A stretch of DNA of 8,631 nucleotides from CAYMCQ01 sp964389025 (lineage in GTDB: Bacteria > Verrucomicrobiota > Verrucomicrobiia > Limisphaerales > CAYMCQ01). Position 1 is the stretch's first letter; each line of letters starts with the position of its first letter. Below, piece after piece: positions 1 to 7,300 of this stretch. Both the position numbers and the translations under genes were made by a program. The DNA is taken from positions 1 to 8,631 of the forward strand of contig CAYMCQ010000116.1 of the NCBI GenBank assembly GCA_964389025.1, in the 5' to 3' direction. The notes beneath the pieces were generated by a model. That model worked only from the letters and a program-made list of their open reading frames with translations. It searched no databases and was not told where the DNA came from.

Positions 1-38
1 AAAATCCCACCTTTGAACTCCAAAACTAAATACCGTTG

Positions 39-72
39 CTCCCAGCGGGAGAGGGTCAGGGTGAGGGAGAGG
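39..72. repeat. Short G-rich repeat fragment downstream of accD
   Basis: A small inverted repeat (CTCCC-AGC-GGGAG, 39-51) runs directly into a purine-rich tract with three GAGGG/CAGGG-type steps (50-67). Read on the minus strand it is a pyrimidine-rich CCCTCACCCTGACCCTCTCCC-like stretch. From memory, this kind of sequence recurs between genes in many bacterial genomes, but a second copy cannot be shown here. It lies 41 bp past the accD stop on the accD transcript side, so the hairpin could help end transcription, although no T-tract follows. Nothing else is recognised in positions 1-113. Confidence 0.4.
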
Positions 73-113
73 TTTGCTCTGTTCAAGTGGCCACGCTTTG
101 ACTTGAACCGCTC

Positions 114-1100
114 TCAGGAAGCCTTCGCCTGCTGCGCGGTTTCCCCGCTCATGAAGTCCAGATATTTGACGAGTTGCTCCTTCATTTCCTTGCGCGGCAC
201 GATGGCGTCAATCAATCCGTGTTCGAGAAGAAATTCCGCCGTCTGAAAACCTTCCGGCAATTCCGCCTGTGTCGTGTCTTTGATCACGCGCGGCCCGGCA
301 AAACCGATGAGCGCGCGCGGCTCGGCGATGATGAGGTCGCCCACGCTCGCATAACTGGCCATGACGCCGGCGTAATCGGGATTCGTCAGCACGCTGATAT
401 AGGGCAGCTTCGCCTTCGCGTGATACGCCAGCGCCGCGCAAGTCTTGGCCATCTGCATGAGGCTGAACATCCCTTCCTGCATCCGCGCGCCGCCGCTGGT
501 GGAAATGATGATGACGGGCAATTCCTTTTCCGTGGCGCGCTCAATGAGCCGCGTGAGTTTTTCGCCGACAACGGATCCGAGCGACGCGGCGATGAAACTG
601 AAATCCATCACGCCGAGCGCCGCACGATGGCTGCCGATCTTGCACAGGCCGGTCAGCACGCCTTCTTTCATGGTGGTCGCCTTTTGATTTTCCAGAAGCC
701 GCGAGACGTAGGATTTTTTGTCAACAAACTTCAGCGGGTCAACGCTCGTCATGTCCGCGTCCATCTCCTCGAACGAGCAGGTTTCAACGAGCGAATGGAT
801 GCGTTCGCGCGCGCCGATGGGAAAATGGTGCTGGCACTTGGTGCAGACTTTCTGGTTCTCGTCCAGTTCCTTGTCGAAGATCATCGTCTCGCATTCAGGA
901 CATTTCGTCCAAAGACCTTCGGGGATGTCGCGCTTCTTGGATTTGCCGGCGCCAATTCTCTTTTTGATGAACGTGGTTTCCCGGCCAGCTGGCGGCGGTG
1001 TGACCGCCGGTTCGCTCGTTTCAAGGCCGAGCGTTTTTTTTGTGAACGAAGTTGTGGCCATTTGGAGGCTAAAAGGTTGAGTGTGCGTTTGAGTTTGCAT
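114..1100 (-). CDS. accD: Acetyl-CoA carboxylase carboxyltransferase subunit beta
   Basis: AccD pairs with AccA to form the carboxyltransferase of cytoplasmic acetyl-CoA carboxylase. It transfers the carboxyl group from biotin on AccB to acetyl-CoA and yields malonyl-CoA for fatty acid synthesis. The family zinc ribbon is visible as C67-x2-C70 and C86-x2-C89 after the typical KKRDIPEGLWTKCPEC lead-in. The crotonase-like fold follows with TSGGARMQEG (201-210), SVLTNPDYAGVMASYASVGD (236-255) and EPRALIGFAGPRVI (260-273), then LPEGFQTAEFLLEHGLID. The length of 328 residues fits the family, whose N-terminus varies. The start is uncertain: ATG at 1100 gives the longest reading, ATG at 1061 (MATTSFTKK) gives 315 residues, and neither has a clear ribosome site. 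The gene follows comF by 67 bp on the same strand, so joint transcription is possible. One oddity is that the usual P-T-x-(G/A)-G step reads N-P-D-Y-A-G. The identification is secure. Confidence 0.97.
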   Translation of the reverse strand: MQTQTHTQPFSLQMATTSFTKKTLGLETSEPAVTPPPAGRETTFIKKRIGAGKSKKRDIPEGLWTKCPECETMIFDKELDENQKVCTKCQHHFPIGARERIHSLVETCSFEEMDADMTSVDPLKFVDKKSYVSRLLENQKATTMKEGVLTGLCKIGSHRAALGVMDFSFIAASLGSVVGEKLTRLIERATEKELPVIIISTSGGARMQEGMFSLMQMAKTCAALAYHAKAKLPYISVLTNPDYAGVMASYASVGDLIIAEPRALIGFAGPRVIKDTTQAELPEGFQTAEFLLEHGLIDAIVPRKEMKEQLVKYLDFMSGETAQQAKAS

Positions 1101-1167
1101 AATTCATTGCAACGACCGCAATTTTCCGCGCTGACAATGCTCTGCCCACCTTCATCGCGCGCAGTCT

Positions 1168-1911
1168 CTACAATCCGCGCGCTACTGTCCAGACACAAAC
1201 TTCGCCCGCTCCGGCGGCTTTCAGGATTCTCGCGCAGGCGCTTGTCGTCGCACCGGTCGTGAAAACGTCATCCACCAAAATGATTTTTTCACCGATCAAC
1301 CGCGTGCCGTTCCGCAACGCAAACGCGCGGCGGACATTTTCCGCGCGCTGTTGTTTGCTCAAAAGAGTTTGAGTCGCCGTCGGTTGGATGCGCTTCAAAA
1401 GTTTTTCGTTCAAAGGAACTTTCAGCGTCCGGCTCAAACGCAACGCGATCCGCCCGGCCTGATTGAATTCGCGTTCGCGTTCCTTCGCGCCGTGCAACGG
1501 AACGGGCACAATCATGTCCCATTTTTCTTTTTTCAATTCGGGCACAGCTTCGCGGATCAGCAAGTCCGCCAGAAACGGCTCGAACCACAGCGCCTGATTG
1601 TATTTGTAGCGATGAATCACGTCGAGCACCGGCCCTTTGGCGACAACCGCCGAGCGCGCGAAGCGAAAATGCAACTCCATCTCGCGGCAATTCGCGCACT
1701 CGAACCTCGTCGTGATGTCGCCCTCGAACGGCAGCCCGCAACGGTCGCAAAATGGCGGGCGGATGAAGCGGACGCGTTGCCAGCACTTCGAGCCGACATA
1801 GCCTTCCGCGCAGCCCGCCCGTTCCTCGCCGCAAAGCTGGCAGACTTCAGGATAAAAAAATCCAAGCCCTGCGTTCAACCAGCTTGCCCAGCTTGTCTGC
1901 AAATGGATCAC
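1168..1911 (-). CDS. ComF family phosphoribosyltransferase-domain protein
   Basis: This is a 247-residue cytoplasmic protein of the ComF/GntX family, linked in some bacteria to DNA uptake and use of external DNA as nutrient. Its exact reaction is unsettled. The N-terminal part is a double zinc-finger-like region with cysteines at C24/C27, C34/C43, C55/C58 and C72/C75. The C-terminal half is a type I phosphoribosyltransferase domain: MIVPVPLHGAKERERE-FNQAGRIA (133-156), PTATQTLLSKQQRAENVRRAF (177-197) and the PRPP-binding loop IILVDDVFTTGATT (210-223) with acidic pair D214-D215. The usual RGFNQ element reads REFNQ, a glycine-to-glutamate change. The start is GTG at 1911, and no Shine-Dalgarno site is obvious. 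It precedes accD on the same strand. No other competence gene is in view, so a role in transformation is not supported by context. The family call is secure but the function is not. Confidence 0.9.
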   Translation of the reverse strand: MIHLQTSWASWLNAGLGFFYPEVCQLCGEERAGCAEGYVGSKCWQRVRFIRPPFCDRCGLPFEGDITTRFECANCREMELHFRFARSAVVAKGPVLDVIHRYKYNQALWFEPFLADLLIREAVPELKKEKWDMIVPVPLHGAKEREREFNQAGRIALRLSRTLKVPLNEKLLKRIQPTATQTLLSKQQRAENVRRAFALRNGTRLIGEKIILVDDVFTTGATTSACARILKAAGAGEVCVWTVARGL

Positions 1912-1951
1912 GTCAAATTTTTGTCAAGGCATTCATCAGCGCGACAGCGTC

Positions 1952-2030
1952 TTGGACTGCGCCAGCCCTCTGGCGCTTTCGATCGCGCAACCACCGTCCC
2001 CAAAGCGCCAGAGGCGCTGGCGCAGTCCAA
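1952..2030. repeat. Two-hairpin palindromic (REP/BIME-like) element
   Basis: Two arms of 28 and 29 bases (1952-1979 and 2002-2030) are reverse complements except for one inserted base, and are separated by a 22-base centre. Each arm is itself a palindrome with the same stem: GCGCCAG-CCCT-CTGGCGC at 1959-1976 and GCGCCAG-AGGCG-CTGGCGC at 2005-2023. The element can therefore fold as one long stem or as two small hairpins. This layout is that of REP/BIME-type elements, which are moved by REP-associated tyrosine transposases in other bacteria. It fills most of the 170-bp gap between the CPBP gene and comF and has no T-tract, so it is not an obvious terminator. Flanks such as GCGACAGCGTC (1941-1951) may belong to the same repeat. 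Confidence 0.85.
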
Positions 2031-2081
2031 AACCTTGCGGAACGTCGGATGGTTCACGCAATAAGTCACATTCACTTGGAT

Positions 2082-2993
2082 TCAATGAGTTTCACGCGGC
2101 AAATTTTCTTTGCGTCCGAACAACGACGGCCAGCGCAGAAAGATTCCGAGCAGCACAATTAAAATTAAAAACGCAAGCCAGCCGTTGATCAATTTGCTCG
2201 TCCCCCAAAACCACGACTCGCCCTTCACCGGGGCTTTGGTCAGAAACCCGTAGGACTTGAGCCAGAAAATCCAGCCCGCGTGCAGGCCGATGGAAAAATA
2301 AAGGCTGCCAGTCCGTTGAAACGCCAGCGCCAAAATTGCGCCGACGAGAAACAGTGTGAAGAAACCGGGAACCAGTTGCGCAAAGTCAGCAAAGCCGTTC
2401 AGCATCTGGCCGAGAGTTGAAAAGCCGGAAAGCCAGTTGACCGTTTCCGGCTCCAGCGGCTTGCGCGAGAAAAAATGGACGAGCGCATAAAACGCGCTGC
2501 TGACAATCAACGCCAGGATCCAGCCGTGAGTCTTGCGAAGCGCGCCGAACAAAACGCCGCGAAACAAAAGTTCTTCCAACGCAGCCACGACAATCGCCGC
2601 GCCGCCTGCCTTCAGAACTTCCTTCGCCAGCGAGTCATGCAAGTTCGGCACGCGGACGCCCGCTAGAATCGCAATGAGCGCTATGAGCGCCAGCGAGCCG
2701 AATCCAAACGCCAGCCCGGTCGCGAGCCGCTGCCATTCATTGTTTGGCGCGCAAAGCCCGACTTCGTGCCAGCCACGGATTTGCAGGCTGCGAAGAAACG
2801 GCCAGAGACCGAGCACCGCGAGCACAAGGAACGAGCGGTTGACGAAACGATGAAAAGGATTGTCCGCCAGCTTTTCCAGCCATGAAGACCATGGAGCGGC
2901 GGCTTGCGCGAGTTGATAAATCCACGGAGCCAGCAACGCGCCGCCAACGAACACAAACGCAAAATAAATCGCCACGGAACGAAGCGGTCGCAT
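2082..2993 (-). CDS. CPBP-family intramembrane glutamic endopeptidase (Rce1/CAAX-like)
   Basis: This is a 303-residue polytopic inner-membrane protein with about seven or eight hydrophobic segments. It begins with a strong one at residues 6-29 and ends with one at about 270-287 before a short basic tail. The Abi/CPBP (PF02517) signature is complete: EELLFRG (140-146; EExxxR with E140, E141, R145), FYALVH (168-173; FxxxH) and a third-motif histidine in HAGWIFW (H238). Known members are intramembrane proteases that process prenylated proteins in eukaryotes or serve bacteriocin immunity and signalling in bacteria. The substrate here is unknown. The start chosen is ATG at 2993, which sits just before the first membrane segment. 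ATGs at 3041 and 3047 would add 16-18 residues. The longest frame runs back to a TTG at 3206, but that extension only translates the hairpin repeat at 3079-3194. A GGAGG lies 21 bases before ATG 2993, too far to decide the start. Confidence 0.86.
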   Translation of the reverse strand: MRPLRSVAIYFAFVFVGGALLAPWIYQLAQAAAPWSSWLEKLADNPFHRFVNRSFLVLAVLGLWPFLRSLQIRGWHEVGLCAPNNEWQRLATGLAFGFGSLALIALIAILAGVRVPNLHDSLAKEVLKAGGAAIVVAALEELLFRGVLFGALRKTHGWILALIVSSAFYALVHFFSRKPLEPETVNWLSGFSTLGQMLNGFADFAQLVPGFFTLFLVGAILALAFQRTGSLYFSIGLHAGWIFWLKSYGFLTKAPVKGESWFWGTSKLINGWLAFLILIVLLGIFLRWPSLFGRKENLPRETH

Positions 2994-3078
2994 GGCGGCG
3001 AAGCTAATGGAAAACCTCCGAATTCCAACTTCCAAATTCATAAGCATCGGCAACAGGACAGAACCAGGCGCGGTGGCA

Positions 3079-3194
3079 GTAGCGCAGCCGTCCCGGCTGC
3101 GAGTTGGAGCAGCGTCTCGCTGCGAGGATTCGGCGCTGTTGGAATCACGCGGCGGGACGCCGCTTGAACCCGCAGGCGTGGACGCCTGCGCTAC
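3079..3194. repeat. Four-hairpin intergenic element with 8-bp inverted ends
   Basis: The element is bounded by perfect inverted ends, GTAGCGCA (3079-3086) and TGCGCTAC (3187-3194). Inside are four short palindromes: CGCAGCCG-TCC-CGGCTGCG (3083-3101), GCAGCG-TCT-CGCTGC (3109-3123), GCGGCG-GGA-CGCCGC (3149-3163) and CGCAGGCG-TGGA-CGCCTGCG (3171-3190). The first two carry the core CGTCYCG on the plus strand. The last two carry CGTCCCG or CGTCCACG on the minus strand, so the halves mirror each other. Stem bases differ among the units yet pairing is kept. It lies in the 239-bp gap between the lipoprotein gene and the CPBP gene, where no gene is seen. From memory, GTAGCGCAGGCGTCCACGCC-type repeats are common in Verrucomicrobiota, but this was not checked. 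Confidence 0.85.
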
Positions 3195-3232
3195 AATTTT
3201 TCCCAAGCCCGACCAAAGGCTGCGATGCCGCG

Positions 3233-4255
3233 TTATTTCAGCGGTGTCGCGGGAGCCTCTGTTGCAGGCGCAGGCACGTAAACAATCCTGTCCGGTTGCG
3301 TCGGCGCGTAGGCGTTGCGCTGTGGAATCGTCGCGCGGTCAAACGGCTTGTAGTCTTTGATCGCGCCGACGCGGGCGAGGCGGAGCGATTTGCGGATGAT
3401 GCCTTTGCCGCCGTTCGAGTCGCTGAATTTTCCCTGCCCATAGCCCACGCCTTTGCTGCCGGAAAGGTTGGATGAAAAATATTTCAGCCCGACGATTTTG
3501 TTCTGCTCGTCACGCTGCCATTCGATGAAGATGCACGAGTGGCCGCCGGGCGCGGTCGTGTCGTAGCTGAGAAAATCTCCGGGGCGCACCTTCTCGAGGT
3601 TGTCAACGCTGATGCCGTAGCCGAGGCCGTAGGATTCAATCGCGCGCCGCTCGCAATCGCCTTTTCCCTCGATATACCAGAATTGAAGCGCGTTGAAGAG
3701 GTCGTTGAACGTCATGCCGTTGAAGTCGTCCGGCTCAAGACCTTTTTGGATGTTGCGCAGCTTCATTGCGCGCACAAAAACCTCGAATGTGAAGCCGCAG
3801 CAATAACTGCAACGCGATCCGTCGGGATACGCCTTGGCCACCACCATGCCTTTATACCAAAGGTCTTGCGTGACGCCGTTGTAGATGTCGTATTCGCGCG
3901 GCGTCCAACTGCAATGATACTGGTAGGAACCATCGAGCGGATAAGCGGAGATGACTTTCATCACGTAAGGATTGAGCGCGCCTTCCTCGTCATCCGCGAT
4001 CATCTCCTCGCGTGCGTAGGCGGCGGCGAGCGCCTTGTCCACGGGCGAAAAGCCGCGTTCGTCCACGGGATAAGGTCGCGGCGTGTAGGTGAAGCGTCTG
4101 GCCGGGGGTTTGTTCGTGGAAACTGAAGTCGAACTTGCGACGGGCGCGGGCGGAGTTTGTTTGGATGCAGTTGCGCTCGGGTGCTGGCAACCGACGAGAA
4201 CAAGTCCAGCAACAATCAATGATGCGAGACTGGAAAAAAGTTTGATGGAATTCAC
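3233..4255 (-). CDS. Lipoprotein with NlpC/P60-like cysteine hydrolase signature
   Basis: This is a 340-residue exported protein. The N-terminus is a lipoprotein signal: a short lysine-bearing n-region, a hydrophobic run and the lipobox LVGC, with C23 as the lipidated residue. A Pro/Ser/Thr-rich linker follows (24-65). The central part resembles a papain-fold amidase: CSYCCGFTFEVFVRA (149-163) matches the placement of the Cys of NlpC/P60 DCSGFV motifs, with C153 (or C152) as the candidate nucleophile. RPGDFLSYDTTAPGGHSCIFIEW (224-246) matches the GDLVFF...HVGIY region, with H239 as the candidate base. Such enzymes cut peptidoglycan stem peptides or other amide bonds. The C-terminal third is Gly/Ser- then Pro/Ala-rich. 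Extra cysteines (C115, C149, C201, C241) could form disulfides. The start is GTG at 4255, fixed by the signal peptide. The hydrolase role is inferred from motifs only; the lipoprotein call is firm. Confidence 0.8.
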   Translation of the reverse strand: MNSIKLFSSLASLIVAGLVLVGCQHPSATASKQTPPAPVASSTSVSTNKPPARRFTYTPRPYPVDERGFSPVDKALAAAYAREEMIADDEEGALNPYVMKVISAYPLDGSYQYHCSWTPREYDIYNGVTQDLWYKGMVVAKAYPDGSRCSYCCGFTFEVFVRAMKLRNIQKGLEPDDFNGMTFNDLFNALQFWYIEGKGDCERRAIESYGLGYGISVDNLEKVRPGDFLSYDTTAPGGHSCIFIEWQRDEQNKIVGLKYFSSNLSGSKGVGYGQGKFSDSNGGKGIIRKSLRLARVGAIKDYKPFDRATIPQRNAYAPTQPDRIVYVPAPATEAPATPLK

Positions 4256-4353
4256 ATGGCGATGGTAGCAATGCGGGAAATCATTTCAACAGTTTCGTCA
4301 CACAGCGATGAAACCGTTGCCATCTCCGGGCTGTTTCAGCAAACTCACACGAA
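4256..4353. promoter_or_regulatory. Divergent intergenic region, presumed promoters for both flanking genes
   Basis: These 98 bp separate the divergent GTG starts of the lipoprotein gene (minus) and the restriction-modification gene (plus), so both promoters probably lie here or inside the 5' ends of the genes. No convincing -35/-10 pair, operator palindrome or Shine-Dalgarno sequence was found on either strand. No controller (C-protein) gene or C-box-like repeat is visible. The call rests only on gene orientation. Confidence 0.35.
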
Positions 4354-7300
4354 GTGACTACTGCCGAAATTCTTGATGTCTTGCGCGAATTGACATCGCG
4401 TGAACGTGTGGAATTTCTTCCGCTGGCTCAAGAACTCGAGAAGCTGCCGGCGTGGCAACCAGCGGCCAGATATATCCAGGCCCTGCGCGAAGGGTCCAAA
4501 CCGGAAACGGCTTCGGAAGATCTCTTCACCGCTCTTTGCAAAGAAGTCTTGAAAATTGAACCCGTCCGCCAGGTCATCGTGCGGGACGGCTGGGTGGATT
4601 TTCGCATCAATGAACCGAACGCGCGTCCAATTCCGTTTGAATTGAAATCGCTGTTCCGTCGTGATTCGCCCGACACGTTGCGGCGTTACGAGGCCAGGCC
4701 CGAACAGCACAAAGAGCAGATCAAAAATTATCTTTCTGAACACGAATACCTTGTGCTGACGGATTTGCACACTGTCTGGCTCTGTTCCGCGCGCGACTAT
4801 TTTTTTGACGACAAGCCGTTCGCCACCCTTCCGTTCGCGGATTTTCTGGCGCGATGCGTCGAGTGCCGGAGCATCACCGATGCGTTGCGGCGCTCTGAGG
4901 ACACCGCGGACAAACCGGAATTGGAGCAACAGTTTTTTGAAGACTTGAAAAACTGGTTTGGCGAGTTCGATAAAATCCATTGGCAATCCAGGGAACGCGC
5001 CGCTGAATATATCATCCTGCTCATCAACAAACTGATTTTCGCAAAGACGCTCGAAGACTTCGGGCTTGTTGGCTATCGCTTCATTCAAAACGAATTCGGC
5101 TTGCAAAAAGACCGCTGGGAAGCCAAGGGCGCTGCAAAAGTCACCCGGTATTTTCTTACAAACTTCGAAGACTTCTTCGACGAATACTACGATACCGAAA
5201 TCTTCGCCGAGCGTATCTGGGACAAGCTCGTTCCAGACGAGAAAAACTACGAGCGCTTCTGCAAGAAACTCGAATTCATCCTCGGCCTCGATCCATGGAA
5301 CACCGCCATGGGGCGGGGCGTGGTCAACTACAACTACCGCCGCATTGATGAGGACATTTTCGGCAAGAGCTACGAGATGTTTCTTGCCGCCAATCGCAAG
5401 GACGAGGGCATTTATTACACGCCCGCAGGGATTACTGCGCCGATGGCTGATTCTCTTGTCGAATCTTTGGCTGACTCACTGGTGACGGAAATTTGCGACG
5501 CCATCGGCAGTCAGAAGTGCGATTTCGCGCGTGCCGACAAACTCATGGCGCAACTCGCGGAAATTCGTGTCGCTGACACGGCCTGCGGTTCAAGCGGATT
5601 TCTCATCAAAGTTCTGCGCGCTTTCTGGCGGCAATATCAGCGGGTGGACACCGCCGGCGTTTGGGTGAACAAAATGTTGCGCCCCGACAACGGTGAGATG
5701 TATCTCGCCGAATTTCCGCCCAACGTCGAGGCCGCGCTCGCTTTCCGCCGTCGTCACGCATTCGATGATCGCCGCGTTCTCATCGCCCGGATTTTGCTTC
5801 GCCACATTTACGGCGTGGACAAGGACGCTGGTGCGCTCGAAGTCGCCAAGACCAACATCTGGAAGGAAGCCGTCAAACTTTCCGCCGCCGACTACAACTA
5901 CCGCGGACTCAAGGGCGACATTGTCAAAATTCTGCCGAACCTCGAATTGAATTTCATCACCGCCGATTCGCTGGTGGACGTGGAACTCGAAAAACAAACT
6001 GCCTGGCTTGCCGAATATCATAAAGCCGAGTTGAAAAAACTTTCGGAGTTGCGCCGGCGCTACATCGAAAATCCGATGGATCACCGCCCGCTCGACGAAG
6101 CGCTCGCATTGCGCCGGCAATTGCGCAAAAACTTTGTCGAGCAATTCCAAGGCGAAAATCTTCCGTGCGAACCCGGCGCGTTTGCGCTCCACTTCTGGCC
6201 GTGCTGGTTTTCGGAGGGCGGAGTTCCACGACACCCTGACTCGAAAACAAGAATGGGGCGCGCGGAGCTTGCCCCTCCGAATATCACCGCCGGCTTCGAC
6301 GGCGTCATCGGCAACCCGCCGTGGGAAGGGTTCAAGCCTATCCGCAAGGAATTCGCCGCCAACTTTTATCGCGGCAAACCGCAGTTCAGCAAATTGGGCA
6401 TGGATGGCCCGACGTTCGACAAGTGGTTCGTCGAGGAATTGAAAACGAACAAAGATTTCTCCTCCCGCTGGCGCGAGCACGAACGATACTACGAACGCCA
6501 CAAAGAATACTTCGCCAAAACTTTTAAGAAGCAGGGCACAGGCGACTGGAATCTGTTCAAGCTCTTCATCGAGCGCGACCTTTCGCTCGTCCGGCAGGGC
6601 GGACAATTCTCCCTACTCGTGCCGTCCAGTATCCAGACAGACGAAGGCTGTGCCGATCTCCGCCGATGGTTCACCAACGAACACCGGCTGGATGAACTGA
6701 CCTCGTTTGAGAATCGCGGCTACAAAGTCCTTGAGAACGGGCGGGAAAAGACCAAGCAAATTTTCCCGGACGTGGACAGCCGTTTCAAATTTGGCTTCTT
6801 CAAAGTTGTCAAAGACGCGGCCACGCCCAAAGACCATGCTTTTGACGCACGGTTTTATCTTCACAACCCGAAAGATGCCTTCGCTCCGCCGATTCGTTAC
6901 AGCATCGAAATGTTGCGACGCTTCTCGCCGCTAATGCTTTCGGTGATGGAATTCCGCTCGCCGGAAGATTACGCCGTGGCTGGCAGAATTCGTGGCGAAC
7001 ACAAATTGCTTGGCGACCTCGGCTATCAGTTCCGCCGCGAACTGCATCCGGCGGATGACGTGGAGTTTTATCTCAAAGACCCGGCGCGCAAATTGCACAA
7101 GGGCGAGTCCGTGATTTACGAAGGCAAAATGATTCACCAGTTCGACGGCGATTATGCCGCGCGGGTATTTCATGCCGAAGACAAGGCGGTGCGTCCCGAA
7201 CTACTCCGCAAGGAACTTTACCGCCTCGGCCAGTTCATCCGCGAAAGCGAAGCGAAAAAAATCGAAGGCAAAAAAGTTCCGACGAAGAAAGACGAGTTTG

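Noticed and set aside
174..1262. Open frame of 362 codons on the plus strand opposite accD
   Set aside because: It lies antisense to a gene with clear family motifs; its Arg/His/Phe-rich composition is that of a reverse-frame shadow.
1912..1935. TTGACA-like hexamer just upstream of comF on the minus strand
   Set aside because: No -10 partner at a usual distance before the start codon, and the hexamer lies too close to the GTG.
1884..2188. Small plus-strand frames across the comF-CPBP gap
   Set aside because: They translate the double palindrome and the antisense of the CPBP 3' end; no start signal or protein-like features.
3079..3194. Possible CRISPR array
   Set aside because: The repeated units are unlike palindromes in mirrored orientation, with no constant direct repeat or regular spacers, and no cas gene is present.
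2904..3475. Several plus-strand frames of 87-123 codons over the four-hairpin repeat
   Set aside because: They consist of repeat sequence plus the antisense of the lipoprotein 3' end.
5590..6606. Open frame of 338 codons on the minus strand within the restriction-modification gene
   Set aside because: It is antisense to the methyltransferase domain with its motif I and NPPW; no recognisable domain in the antisense product.
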